A stretch of 64,000 nt of DNA from Henricia sp. BOLD:AAB3569 (Eukaryota; Echinodermata; Asteroidea; Spinulosida; Echinasteridae), in contig JBBELK010000162.1 in the NCBI GenBank assembly GCA_037783545.1, positions 1,922,001 through 1,986,000 of the forward strand, read 5' to 3'. Below, piece after piece: positions 33,130 through 45,115 of this stretch. Every line of letters begins with the position of its first letter. Positions within the stretch are counted from its first letter, which is position 1. A program made the position numbers and the translations under genes. The notes under the pieces are model-generated. The model was not told the DNA's origin. It saw nothing but the letters and a program-made list of their open reading frames with translations, and made no database searches.

Positions 33130-34160
33130 TTTTTTAATTTTTGTAACATACCTACAAATGTTGAAATTAGTTGACCATTGTTCATATATATGGAAAGACC
33201 AAAGACCAAATTAATTGTAGCATTTGTGCGTTTCACTCGTTTTGGGACCAAATTAAAGTTATAACCGGAAATGAATTTGAATGAATTTTTTTTTTAAATG
33301 TACGAAAAAACCTATATCATGGGGAAAACGGTTGAACAACCGTTAGGCAAAGCTATTCAATTTTGATTCGTAAAATTTCATTTTACCCTAGCAAAATTTC
33401 CGCACTTGTGCATATACATACACGTTACTGATCTCTAACGTGACGGGCTTCGAAACGATCTGTCTTTTCTAAAAGTCCCCTCCGGTGATGGGCAGTTCCG
33501 TTTTTAATTTGCAAACAGTATTTACAAAGACATTGTTTTGAGATCAGCGTTTCAGATTTTAGGTCCTACCTGCAACAGAAATGAAACTTACGTTTGTCAC
33601 TCTGTGTCGCATTCTCAGCTCGTAACCATCAAGGAACCCAGTCAAGTTGTTAACGTGGTCGATGGCCGTCTGGACGGTAGCAGGAAGAGCGCCAAATATA
33701 GGATTGCCCGGGAACGCGAAGAAACCGCCCACGAAGATGGGGATCCGTTCATTGGGGTCGAACGCCGGGGAATGAGTGAGGTTTCCCGCTGTATCGTGGG
33801 TGTCGAAATGAGGCGGCATTTCGTAAGACTGGGTTGTATTCACGGTTAAAGTACAAATGAAAAGGATCAACTGCCACTTAACAATGTGAGCCAGCATGAT
33901 AGCGGCGGTTAGCAGTAGTGGCCGGATAGCGGTTTGAACTACGGTTTAGACTTCTCAAAATACAGGGGCACGTTATTCGTCAATATCGTCTGCGGTACTT
34001 TTAGTACAACGATAAATTGCTTGTCCTTGTGGCACACCGTGACAACAGCCTCCCCAAGATGTCCCGAAGGAGTGCAGTGGCAAGAGGAGTCCACAGCACG
34101 TGAGAAATGCAATGAGCCGTTAAACTCGGCTCAACTCGCGGCGCTGTTCCCAGAATAGAA
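33130..34160. repeat. Duplicated segment, copy 1 (contains exon 1)
   Basis: This kilobase is repeated in direct orientation at about 47310-48325 with few substitutions and small indels. It contains receptor exon 1, the start of intron 1 and the upstream region. Matching starts near GTTGACCATTGTTCAT and ends near CAACTCGCGGCGCTGTT. Confidence 0.9.
33592..33897 (-). CDS. GABA-B-like receptor, exon 1 (signal peptide)
   Basis: Three hundred and six bases give 102 codons ending in a GTAAGT donor (phase 0). The first ATG of the frame at 33897 starts MLAHIVKWQLILFICTLTVN, a typical signal peptide that would be cleaved near TQS. Then comes a short linker and RIPIFVGGFFAFPGNPIFGA, the first beta strand of a Venus-flytrap domain. 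LPATVQTAIDHVNNLTGFLD and GYELRMRHRVTN follow, matching the GABA-B pattern of LPAVEMALEDVN and YELKLIHHDS. N-glycosylation sequons are visible at residues 20, 39 and 84. Exon 2 (21341-21478) continues in frame after a 12-kb intron. The upstream 260 bp has no clear TATA box. The protein should be a plasma-membrane class C GPCR. Confidence 0.87.
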
Positions 34161-35031
34161 GCCTGGCTAAAACTCCGGGTTACCCATTAACAATCCCAAA
34201 TCTATATGTAGATGTATTCACCATATATCTGCACATAGATGTTCTAAAGAGAATCTATATTCGCCTGCAAATAACGCCACATTCACACATTAATCGTCAG
34301 ATCCCCAGTACGGCGAACCTCGCAATGACAAAGTATTGATCTCCGAGCTTCAGACCAGACACACTGGAGAATCACCACGTACGTACGACGAATATCTACG
34401 TCGCAGCCAATAAAACGCCTTGCTTGATCATAGGCGTAGCAAGCTCTTCAAAAGTGGGGGTGGGGGCACATACATGTAATATCATGTAATAGCATTGCCA
34501 TTGCCGTGGCGTTTTATCAGCGGTGTTATATTAGTTTCATTAATGTTTTTAAATTTTTGCCGACAGGGAAGAAATTGACATCTTTGCCCCCCCCCCCCCC
34601 CCCCCCCTCCACCAACCACCCCCACCCCACCCCCCACCCCACCCCACCCCACCCCACCCCCTATTTTGAAAGTGGGTGCATCAGCACCCCCCACCCCCCC
34701 CCCCCCCGCACACACACACCCCGCCATTACCAACAGACTACCAGCACAGTGGAAACAATTGTACCTAAACGGTAATTTTTTTAACTTTAATTGTATATAG
34801 ATATTATAAGAAATGTTGACGGTTCAATCGTTATATTTGCCGTCTGTGATGTGTTCCCATTTCTAAAATACAAACAATAATTGAACGTATGTATTGTTTG
34901 TTCCCCTAACTTGTCGCGGCCCGTATAACGTATAGCGCACTTTAATTCTAATTTAACGTGATGGATAAAAAATACGGCCTTGTGTTATTGTACGCACCGT
35001 TAATAGGGAGGTTTAGATGCTTTGGTCGGAG
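34161..35031. other. Upstream of receptor gene; C-rich hAT-like terminus
   Basis: GGCGTAGCAAG at 34433 followed by a G-rich stretch, and a C-rich tract with CCACCCCACC repeats at 34588-34710, resemble the CAGTGGCGTAGCAAGG-type ends at 60896 and 21840. Otherwise AT-rich sequence without genes. Glycine and proline frames are artefacts. Confidence 0.45.
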
Positions 35032-35421
35032 TTTTTGCTATATTGTTGTCATTTGCACTTAAAGGTACACACCGGCCTACTGTTTACATGATTTAGTGAT
35101 GTAGCAGCATTGACAATACTTTTTTGATGGTCGTTGTGAAAAAAGATCATCAAAATATCCCGTAATTTACTAAAAAAGTGCAAAATTAACAAAAACAGTC
35201 AAAAGACGGGTTATACGCTTTACCAGTTTTTGCTATATTGTTGTCATTTGCACTTAAAGGTACACACCGGCCTACTGTTTACATGATTTAGTGATGTAGC
35301 AGCATTGACAATACTTTTTTGATGGTCGTTGTGAAAAAAGATCATCAAAATATCCCGTAATTTACTAAAAAAGTGCAAAATTAACAAAAACAGTCAAAAG
35401 ACGGGTTATACGCTTTACCAG
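35032..35421. repeat. Exact 195-bp tandem duplication
   Basis: 35032-35226 and 35227-35421 look identical. The unit contains AAAGGTACACACCGGCCTAC and GTAGCAGCATTGACAATACT and belongs to the same family as 26628-27005, inverted. The right flank ACTACGCGCGAGCCTCACGA also matches there. Confidence 0.95.
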
Positions 35422-35639
35422 CCGTTGCAACTACGCGCGAGCCTCACGACTTTGTCACAAACGATTCGCCCTTCTCCTACTCAGGATATCTCAAATTTTC
35501 TGCTCACGATTTCACTGGACAGCCCGAACGACCGAATAGGAATTTCCGTTTTCTTTTGAAGAGTTGGCATAATGTTTTTGTTAACAAACGTACACCGGTG
35601 CAACACATGCAGCCGTGTGTGCACTCAGGCTATTTGCGT

Positions 35640-35775
35640 ACTCTAAATGCAAAAGAGTGAAAAACTCACTCTTCAAAAGAGTGACTCCCTTATAAAACCA
35701 CTCAGAAACAGTGAAAATCACTCTAAAAAGAGTGAAATTCTGTAAAAAGAGTGGCAATCACTCAAAAAAGTAGTT
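35640..35775. repeat. AAAGAGTGA-word MITE fragment
   Basis: AAAGAGTG and CACTCTTT/CACTC words alternate about ten times between 35650 and 35770 after TACTCTAAATGCAAAAGAGTG. A matching right end is not found, so this is probably one half of an element. Confidence 0.6.
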
Positions 35776-36435
35776 GGATAATTTGGAAACGCGTGTAGTC
35801 CAATATTTATCGTTTTACCGCAGCCAACCGATAGAGGATTCGAAATTTCTTGAGAGGCAGTTTTGTTCGCAAAATAAACCCATCTTATCCTTTAGACACT
35901 TTATACAACTTGTAGAAATTTTACGCATTTGTTTTATTGTTAATAATTTTGTGGGGGAGGTCCGACGTCGTCGAGGCGAGGGCGATTTTATAACAAATAC
36001 ACCGACACCTGGGTTAGAATCACTTCACAATTTTATTTCTGCAAAAAGCGAACGGTGTGCAAGCCAGCGGCTTAATCTCATACAACAGAGTCTGGTCTAC
36101 ATGTATACAACAAACAGATTACATTTTTTTATGGACCAATATAGGCATTCTGCATGAGTGCATTTTGGTTTTATGCAAACAAAAGAATACTACCGCTTGT
36201 GTAATTAATCCAATCACTGGCTGGTGGCTCTTACAACAATACATTAATTCATGCAACCCATGGTCGGTAACCATGGCAACAGTGCGCTGTGCATAAACAC
36301 GGATTTCTTAGACCGACCGCAAGAGGGCCTCCATCAACTTCCAGGACTTGCAGAAAATCTAGTTTTGTTTGTTTAGCCCGCCATACACCAATTTCTGCAT
36401 ATGCATAATAGATTTAAATTCCATTCTTTACCCAC
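35776..36435 (+). other. Region ahead of DIRS fossil; unassigned frame
   Basis: A plus-strand frame of about 127 codons (35774-36157) begins inside the word array and reads through LETRVVQYLSFYRSQPIEDS and FLERQFCSQNKPILSFRHFI. I recognise no family, and there is no good start context or splice border. It could be the outer part of the DIRS element or chance. Confidence that it is a gene is low. Confidence 0.2.
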
Positions 36436-39400
36436 ATGGCCTCGGCTATTCATGCGTATCATTCATTTATACGGAGGTTTTCTATAGTACAGAATTCATT
36501 TGCCAAGTCATTGGAAGCTACAAAATTAGAGTTTAGCGAGGAAAATCAGAGAACAATCCAGGCCGTTCAGAGAAAGATTGCAGCCGCACCGGAGAAGAAG
36601 TGGAAAAAGGAAGGAAATAAACGGCAATTTGAGTTTAATCAGTCCGTCAACGACCTGATAGCCGAAGCTGTTGGTAACCCCAACAACGTCGAAACCCTTT
36701 TGAAACGAGCTAAAGACTTGATTGATACAAGACAGAAGCTGATTAAGCTTGCAGAACAAAGCGAATACGGCTGGACGACAGTTATCGAGTATGAAGCCAA
36801 TGAGCTGGCTGACGATGAAGACGACGAAAAGAGAATTAAACGAGCCGAAGCCAGGGCAGCAAAGAGAAGCAAGAAGAAGCAAACTACCAATCAAGCGGCA
36901 AAGAAATTCAAGAAAGACTGGACCACTGACCCTAGTACTTCTGCCGCTGTTTATCCTAATCAGCTTTTTCGTGGCATCCGGACCGTCGGACAAGGCAGAG
37001 GGGCCTGTTTCTTCTGTGGAAGGTTTGGACACTGGAAGGAAAGCTGCCCGGCAAGACGGCAGCTTCAGACCACCACAGCGATCAAGCAAGGTTCAGCAGG
37101 CCACTAATGTAATTGAAACTAAAGTTAAGTACAGTGATATGTCGTATGATAACCACTGCTTTGAAGATTCCCTGTTACAATTTGAACCGGACAAAGAGTA
37201 TGCTGATTATGAACAAAATCAAGGAAATCAACTAATCAAAGTTTCTGGTAGACTAAAAACGCATTCTCTTTTCTGGCGTCAAATTGGAACCCCAGAATGT
37301 ATTATGGAGACGATTGTCAACGGTTATTAAATTCCCTTTTACGATTTGCCATTGATGCAGTATTCTAAAAACAACAGGTCTGCTATGACCCATAATGCTT
37401 TTGTATCCGAGGCCAAATCCGAGTTATTGCAGTTGGGTTCAATTGAAGTTTGTCCTTCACGACCCTACTTTACCAATCCTCTTACTGTTTCAGTTCAGAG
37501 GAATACGAAGAAACGCCTCATTCTTGATCTAAGATTGCTGAATAAATTCATTCGAAAGAATTCAGTAAAATTTGAGGATATTCGCACGGCACAGAATTTC
37601 CTAAGACAAGGGGGTTTTATGTTCAAGTTCGATCTCAAATCCGGATATCATCATGTAGATGTACACCCCGAACACAGAAAATTGTTGGGTTTTCATTGGG
37701 TCCTTGACGGTAAGAGTACATCCTTTAGATTCAAGTGCCTCCCGTTTGGTTTAAGTTCTGCGCCATACATATTCACTAAAATTATTAGACCTTTAGTGAA
37801 AAAATGGAGAAGTGAGGGTAAAAATATTGTTATGTATTTGGATGATGGTCTAGGATACGGAAAGAATATTTTTGAAGCTACAAATGTTGCCGAGAACATT
37901 AGAGCAGATCTTATTGCATCTGGTTTTGTACCAAACATACACTAGTCCAAGTGGGAACCGTCTCAAACACTAGTATGGTTGGGATACGACATAGATTTAA
38001 GTACAGGTTCGTTTAACATAACAGAAAACAGAATACTTGATATTTATCAAGGAATTACAGAAATTCGCAAGAACCAATGTCCAACTGGTACTTATGCTAA
38101 CGCAAGGGTTTTGGCGAGCTTGGTAGGCAAAATTGTGTCTACAAGTCTTGTAGTTGGTAATACAGCCAGACTTATGACCAAAGCCATGCATGTGTGCATA
38201 GAAACTAGGTCAAGTTGGGGTTCCTCTGTTGCTCTATCGGAACGAGCTACAAGCGAACTCAACTTCTGGTTGCACAACATTCGCGCATTAAATCGCGAAA
38301 CAATTGAGACAAAACCCACAGCCTCTAGAATAGCATAGGCCTACTCTGATGCTAGTAGTACTGGCTATATGGTGGGTATCTTGTAGAGGTGCGAAATGAA
38401 TGTGCACATGGTCATTGGGACCAGGTTGAGAGAACCAAGAGTTCTACATGGAGAGAGCTCAAGGCTGTAGAATTAGTTATGCTGTCATATGTGAATAAGT
38501 TGGCAAGTCACAGGGTCAAATGGTTCACAGACAACCAGCAGTATACGAGTGGTACCATGAAAGAGGAATTGCACAAGATTGCTGTTGATATTTTCAGCAA
38601 TTGTGTTAGACACAATATCTCCTTGGAAGTGGAGTGGATACCAAGATCAGATAATGAAAAAGCAGATTATATTAGCAGGATTATAGACAGGGATGATTGG
38701 TCCGTGGAAAACATTATTTTCTCTGTCGATATACTGTCGATAGATTTGCCAGTTTCTATAACGCCAAGCTCCCCCGATTTAATTCAAGATTCTGGAATCC
38801 GGGATGTGAGAACATAGATGCGTTTACAGTTAATTGGTCGAATGAAAACAATTGGATAGTGCCCCCAGTTTATCTAATTCCAAGAGTGTTATTCCGTATG
38901 ATGCACACGAGTGCCTCAGGAACACTGATTTGCCCTCAGTGGTTTTCGGCCCCGTTTTGGCCAATTTTGTTCCCAGACGGACAAATTCCGATAGTAGGAG
39001 TTGTGGACATTCAGGAAATCCCGTTTTTTCCCCGACTCCACTATTAGTCAATATGGAGGCGCTTTTACTAATTGGTGTTCATGGATTGATAAATATGAGG
39101 TATCCAAATTACCAGCAGACCCTTATTATGTCTCCTTGTATCTCATTCACATCAGTCACGCGGCTAAAACACCAAGCCCCATAATCAAAACATGTGCTGC
39201 TATTTCTTGGGCACACAAATTGGAAGGGCTATACCTGACCCTTGTTCGTCGACAGTAGTGAAACAAGCTGCTGAAGGTCTCAAACGTAGATTGGCAGTGC
39301 CAGTCTCCAAAAAAGAACCCATTTCGGCTGAAATCCTGATTCAAATGTATGATTATCACTGTGAAGATGTTTCAGTGAAAAATCTTCTAAAGATACGAAC

Positions 39401-39965
39401 TGTGACTATGTGTCTAATTGCTTTTGCAGGTTTTCTTCGTTTTGACGAACTTTCACAGATTAAAAAGGGACATTTATAGCGTTTGATAGTACTCACGTTT
39501 CCTTATTTATCAAAACGGATATTTATAGAAACGGTAATCATGTTGTTATTGCTAGACTTTCCTCTAAGGCCTGCCCAGTTAAAATGCTGGAAAAATATCT
39601 GGAGCTGGTAGGGCTTGAAGATCAAGATGCTTACATATTTAGAAATCTAACCCCCACAAAACAAGGTTACAAAGTAAGAAGTGTTAATAAGCCTATGTCT
39701 TATACCAGGGTGCGTGAGCTCATAATGGATGCACTTAAACCTTTAGTTGGAGATGTTTCGAAGTTCGGTATTCACAGTCTCCGATCGGGCGGAGCCTCAG
39801 AGGCTGCCAAGGCGGGAATACCAGACAGGTTATTTAAAAGACATGGCAGGTGGAAATCAGAATCTGCCAAAGACGGATATGTGAAAGAAGACTTCCCGAA
39901 GCTTCTTTCAGTGTCTCAATCGTTGGGATTGTAAATTCCCTGGCTTTAAACTCAGATTATGCACA
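36436..39965 (+). mobile_element. DIRS-group YR retrotransposon fossil 1
   Basis: Parts in order on the plus strand: a gag-like region (about 36436-37100) that is lysine-rich and ends in a CCHC knuckle (CFFCGRFGHWKESC); a reverse transcriptase (about 37350-37930) with FDLKSGYHHVD, LPFGLSSAPYIFTK and the YLDDG box; an RNase H region (about 38340-38710) with TWRELKAVELV and EWIPRSDNEKADYISR; and a tyrosine recombinase (about 39190-39930) with HSLRSGGAS, HGRW and a following tyrosine. Lack of an integrase and presence of a tyrosine recombinase place it in the DIRS superfamily. All parts are recognisable, but it is broken, with several breaks; it looks of moderate age. Confidence 0.88.
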
Positions 39966-39981
39966 TAATATGCATGTGGTC

Positions 39982-40685
39982 CGAAATAAGACCAACACAA
40001 TCCAATAATTAAAGTGTAATTGTAATATTTATTTCATTAATATATTTCGGTCATTTTGTGTGTTTAGTGGAGAAACGAAAATATGTGCGGTTGATCGCCC
40101 ACGGGAATTAGCATAATATTTAGTTTCTCCACGGTACGTAAGCAAGAATGTTACCTGTGTATGTTCAGGGTTATCTGGGTGTGGCGGGACCTTCACTTCA
40201 CGTTGGCTCGCACCACACAGCAGACGTGTAATTTTATTGAAAATAATTGTTTAAAAAACTATTTGTTTTCGTTTTCCTAGTTTATCTTGGTACGATCCAG
40301 TTTGGGAGAATCCAATCATCTCGTTGGCGAGAGATAGCAAGCCTGGAGCCAAACTACGTTCTCAATTTTCTCTAAGAGTTTTCGTAGCCGGCTACTATCA
40401 CGGTTGGTTCTCTTGGTCATCCCCAGCAGGGCCAGGGATACGTTTTCAGTTTAGAATTGTCAGTGACAAAGACGATGTTTATTTTGTAATTTTGCCAAGA
40501 CGGTAAAATTGTGTCAGATAAAACCAGAAAGGTTGGTTTGAAATAAGATTGTTATTATTAATATTTATATTAAGTTGTAACAGAAGGTGGTGCGAAATAA
40601 GACCAACACAATCCAATAATTAAAGTGTAATTGTAATATTTATTTCATTAATATATTTTTGTCATTTTGTGTGTTTAGTGGAGAA
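39982..40685 (+). repeat. 93-bp direct repeats joining two DIRS fossils
   Basis: 39982-40074 and 40593-40685 are near-identical (CGAAATAAGACCAACACAAT ... TGTGTTTAGTGGAGAA). They bracket about 520 bp with no recognised gene, though a 60-codon frame at 40324-40506 is present. Non-LTR-like split direct repeats are known at the ends of PAT/Ngaro-type DIRS relatives, so this may be the terminal structure of one element or a shared terminal repeat of both. Confidence 0.75.
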
Positions 40686-43260
40686 TCCTAGATCCTCCGT
40701 GTGCAAAATATTCGACGACGTGCTCAAGGTACATTGCTATAAATACCCAGAAGTTGAGCCATTACTATCTGACAATCAGACAATTAAAGGAAGACTAAAA
40801 CAACATATTGGGTTTTGGCGCGATATCGGTGCCCCTAATATGATTTTTAATGAAGGGGTTCCGCCTATATACCTACCTAATAACAAGTCGGCATTACGTG
40901 AAGATAAATTCGTAGTAGAATCAATATTGGAGTTACTAGCCTCTTCCAGGATTACAGAAAAAAACGGAACCGTCTTACGTTACAAGCCCCTTGTCCGTCG
41001 CCATCTCGACTTCACAGAAAAAAGGCTTATTCTTGATCTCAGTGTCCTGAATAAATTTATACCCAAAAAGCCGTTCAAGATAGATGACTGGAAAATAGCC
41101 CTTCAGTTTCTTTCTTCTAAGGCACTCATGATATCGTTCGATTTGAAATCGGGCTATCACCATTTTGACATCGCTCTTGATTCTCAACGTTTTTTTGGTT
41201 TTTCTTGGTGCATCAATGGAGTTGAGAGATATTTTGAATTTAATGTTGTGCCATTTGGTCTGACCACTGCCCCATATGTATTCACAAAATTACTCAAGCC
41301 ATTAGTTTCGCACTGGAGATCATGTGGGATCCTTGTAGCCCTTTATTTGGATGATGGGTTTATATCCGTTCCCCTTCCCGAGCAACATCCCAATGCGGAA
41401 CTCGCTTTTAATATCTCTCAACATATCCGATCAGATCTTTTGCGTGCAGGATTTATTTATAACATTTCCAAGAGTAACTGGAATCCCACGTCCTGTGTTG
41501 ATTGGTTAGGCATGAGGTGGGACACCGCTCATGGAACTCTAAAGGTCTTGAACACAGAATTGAGAACATTAATAAATCCATAGAATTTCTCATTTAACAG
41601 CACAGATCTCTTGTTATCAGAGACTTACACTCGTTCGTAGGTCAAGTAATCTCGTTATCACCAGTTGTTGGCAATATTACAAGGTTAATGACTCGCCAAT
41701 GCCAAATAGTAATAGCACAGGCTCCTAACGAAAGTTCCCCTCTTGTTCTTTCAGATAATTGCATATCCGAGGTAGATTTTTTGAAACATAACGTTCAAAA
41801 TTTGAATGTTCGTTTTGTTTTTGATCACCGTGTGGCCAACAGGATAATATGCTCTGACGCTAGCGCTTTTGGTGCAGGCGCCATAATTTGCAACAAAAAA
41901 TTAACACTCACACGGCTCATAAGCTCTGGTCATTTAACGAATCGGTCCAAAACTCTACTTGGCGGGAATAAGAAGCCATTCGATTTTCTCTGTTGTCATT
42001 TCTCCCCTTGATCCATTTTTCCGAGGTGAAATTACTCACTGATATGGCGTCTGCAGCAAAAATAATCGAATCGGGGAGTATGAAACAAAGCTTACAATGT
42101 TTGGTTTTTGATATCTTTAATATTTGCCTTCGCCATTCAATCCGCCTAGACGTAGAATGGATTCCCCGGACAAAAAAAATGAACAAGCCGATTTCATAAG
42201 CAGACTCGTAGATACAGACGACTGGTCCCTTTCCGACAGTTTTTTCAACACTATTAACCTTAGATGGGGACCATTTAGTATAGACTGCTTCGCCAATTTT
42301 TACAACGCAAAGTTACCGCGTTTCTTTTCTCGTTTCTGGAACCCTGGTTCCTCTGGTGTAGACGCATTCGCGCAAAATTGGCACGGGAAAAATGTTTTGG
42401 CTGTTCCTCCGGTCGTCTTGATTCCCTCCTCTCTTAAGCACATGCATTGCTGTAAATCGAAAGGTGTTGTAGTATTTCCGTGGTGGCCGTCCCAACCTTT
42501 TTGGCCATTACTTTGGTCCGTCTATCAAGGATGGATTGTTGACCTCGTAACCGAAATAGGTTGCTTCGCTTTGAAACATGGTCGAAACTAAAATTCACTC
42601 CTCGGTTCAAAATATTTCACTGACCATGTTGGGGCAGTATACTTAGATTTTTCCTAATTGTGAATCCCCTTTTTTACTCTTGCTCTAATCTGTAAATGTG
42701 CAGCATGATATTAAAATTCTTTTATCTTTTTTCCCGACACAGATTGTTCGTGACCACCCCTTCTGGCTTACTTTCCCTGGCCCTTTTCAAGAAACTAAGG
42801 AGAAAATATTTCTTGACACAATCTTTGCAAAGTCAGAAGGAACCCTTGTGTCCTATTTGTACAAATGTCGCCAATTTGTGTCCTGGTTAAGTTCTAAGGG
42901 CATCGCCCCCTTCATTCCCGTTTTCGGTAGAGGTCATTGGCGAAGACAAATTTTTGTTTTCTCCCGTGACTTACTTCAGTAGTTCGAAAACTTACAAACT
43001 TGGTCCAAACAGATCCTTAAGCTATGTCAGGTGTAGACAGCTATTCCATGACGCACTCAAGAAAATAGGTGTGAACAACCCAGGTGAATATGGTCTCCAT
43101 AGTTTACGCTCTGGTGGCGCTTCTCATTTGGCCAACAAGGAGGTTCCAGAGGCCTTAATAATGCAACACGGGCGTTGGAAAACGTATCAAGCAAAAAACC
43201 GATAAGTGGGACGTTACACATAGATTAAACATTTCCCAGTCACTTTTCTCAGACTAAATA
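40686..43260 (+). mobile_element. DIRS-group YR retrotransposon fossil 2
   Basis: A second, different DIRS element in the same orientation. Parts: reverse transcriptase (about 40740-41580) with FDLKSGYHHFDIALD, VPFGLTTAPYVFTKLLKPL and YLDDG; RNase H-like region (about 41830-42210) ending EWIPR; a conserved region resembling FSRFWNPG and VDAFAQNW (about 42240-42560); and a tyrosine recombinase (about 42700-43205) with HSLRSGGAS and HGRW. No gag region is recognised. It is more broken than fossil 1, with perhaps several to ten breaks. The reverse transcriptase differs clearly from that of fossil 1, so it is not a simple duplicate. Confidence 0.85.
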
Positions 43261-43984
43261 TTATATTTCCAATTCATGCGAGAATGTGTTTGTGAATACC
43301 GATTTCGACAGTTGTGATCATACTACATGTAGTTTTTTCTCTGTGGTTTCTTCAATGTATGTACGTTATCCGCAAATAACAGTTCATAAAAGTAATAACA
43401 TTTGTGATAGTGTACCTTATTATAGCGTTAATGTTAGCCTTATACGATATTCCTGGCGGTGTTGCTAATTGTAAATACGGTCATATGACCAATGAAAGAA
43501 GTCAGATGACAAAATGAAGGTTACAAAAAAAAAAAAACGTCAGATGACGAAGAAAGAGACAAAAAATTGAGAATTTGTAATGTCTATTTTTGTACGACTG
43601 TTTTGAATATGATGTTTTGAATAGCTCAATGTTTGTGCCCCACCATGCTGTACCAATAAAATATTAGAACTAATATATGCCTTCTCCTTGTTGTTCCTTA
43701 TGGCGTTCCAATCATACCAAACTGTTTTTCATTCGTATGAGCGCAGCGAAGTAGAATGAAAGTTGAAAATGTGTCACTATTTGCATCACCCGTCGACGTT
43801 GAGGGCGAAATGAGAATGAGTTCGCTGACGGTTTCCCTTTATTTAATTTTAATACAACCATATATAGGAATTACATGAATGTTCATATAAAATAAGCCAA
43901 AAATCCCAGAGGGATTAAGCCTATTAGCAGAAAATTAAGCATAAAACATAAATTAAACAGTGCAAATTAGAAAAACTTGCACGG
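43261..43984. other. No gene recognised
   Basis: An A-run near 43527 and AATAAA-type sites near 43658 follow the DIRS fossil. Nothing else is recognised. Confidence 0.4.
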
Positions 43985-44485
43985 AAAACACAAGTGCGCA
44001 GAGGACAGGCCTCTGGTTGAAATTGGCTGGAGAAAAGGCAAAGAAAACACAGGGAACGGGCCTCTTCTAGATATTGGCTGCCGAAAAGATAAAAAAAAAA
44101 TACAGAAGACGGGCCTCTGGTCGAAATTGGCTGCAGAAATATAAGAAAATACAGGTCGGGCCTCTGGTCAAATTGGCTGCAGAAAAGATAATATACAGAG
44201 AACGGGCCTCTGGTTAAAATTGCATGGCTGCAAAAGCAAAAAATACAGAGGACGAGCCTCTGGTCTAAATTAGCCTCCGGCTGAAATTGGCTGCCTCAGG
44301 GTCAATTTTGCAGAGGACGGGCCTCTGGTGGAAATTTGGCAGCCGCGGTGTGAGTTTACAGACCGAGAGTGACGCCTTTGACCTGGATTGACTCCTTCTC
44401 GGGCTGCAAGTTTACAGAGGAGAATCTCTGGTTAAAAAGTGGCGGCCTCAGTATGCGTTTACAGAGGACGAGCCTGGTCCGCTTA
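43985..44485. repeat. Degenerate tandem repeat, 50-65-bp unit
   Basis: About eight to nine copies of a unit like ACAGAGGACGGGCCTCTGGT followed by TGAAATTGGCTGCAGAAAAG, with variable A-rich spacers. Each unit contains the self-complementary pair AGAGG...CCTCT. Confidence 0.85.
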
Positions 44486-45115
44486 AAAGGCCTAGCCTCA
44501 AAAAAGAAAGAAAAATGGCACATGTCTCCGTTTCAGATTCCACTTTGTTTGCCTCAAAACACCTCGGAATTTAGAGCAATGCTTTGAAATCTACCCTTCC
44601 ATTACTTAAGTTAGTCACTTACGACTTTAAACGGTACAAAATAATGAGCGACCGAATTATTACATTTACAACTAGATATGAATCGAAGTTGCAAATACAC
44701 ATAAATTATATATTTACATTAAATTAATTAAAATCAATCTACTGACCGCTTAAAAGATATTGACCATGTTCACACCATCTTCAGGCTCCGGCCTATACTG
44801 TAAATTTGTTTTGGAAACACTCCAATGTAAATGAGTCATTATGTAAAAATTAGACTTTAAAGATGAAATGGAATAATATATTAGCAGGGTTCGCTCGCGA
44901 CCAGCCCACTGTTCACCATTGCAAAACGAAATTTCAATGGTGATTAGGCATCATAACAGTTAATGCGCTACCATGCAACACCGAGAGAAAAATTGGGTCA
45001 ATAAGGAAAACATGAGGGAGTGCCTTATAGGTCTCGGGTTTGAATCCCGATAAGGCCCTTACAATTTTTCTCTCATCCCAAGTTTGGTTGTAATCGGTTA
45101 CGTAATTATAATAAT
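44486..45115. other. No gene; tRNA-like T-arm scrap near 45025
   Basis: GGTCTCGGGTTTGAATCCCGATAAGGCC at 45031-45058 resembles the T arm and B box of a tRNA (GGTTTGAATCC), but no D or anticodon arm is visible upstream. It is most likely a SINE or tRNA-pseudogene scrap. Confidence 0.35.

Noticed and set aside
33538-33849. 103-codon plus-strand ORF over exon 1
   Set aside because: It is the antisense shadow of the GABA-B-like exon, which has family motifs and a proper donor.
34482-34775. Glycine/proline-rich ORFs
   Set aside because: Composition artefact of a C-rich tract.
39190-43205. Bacterial or phage integrases
   Set aside because: The HxLRSGGAS/HGRW tyrosine recombinases sit after reverse transcriptase and RNase H domains, as in DIRS retrotransposons.
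45031-45058. Functional tRNA gene
   Set aside because: Only a T-arm-like piece is present; no D arm, anticodon arm or acceptor pairing could be traced.
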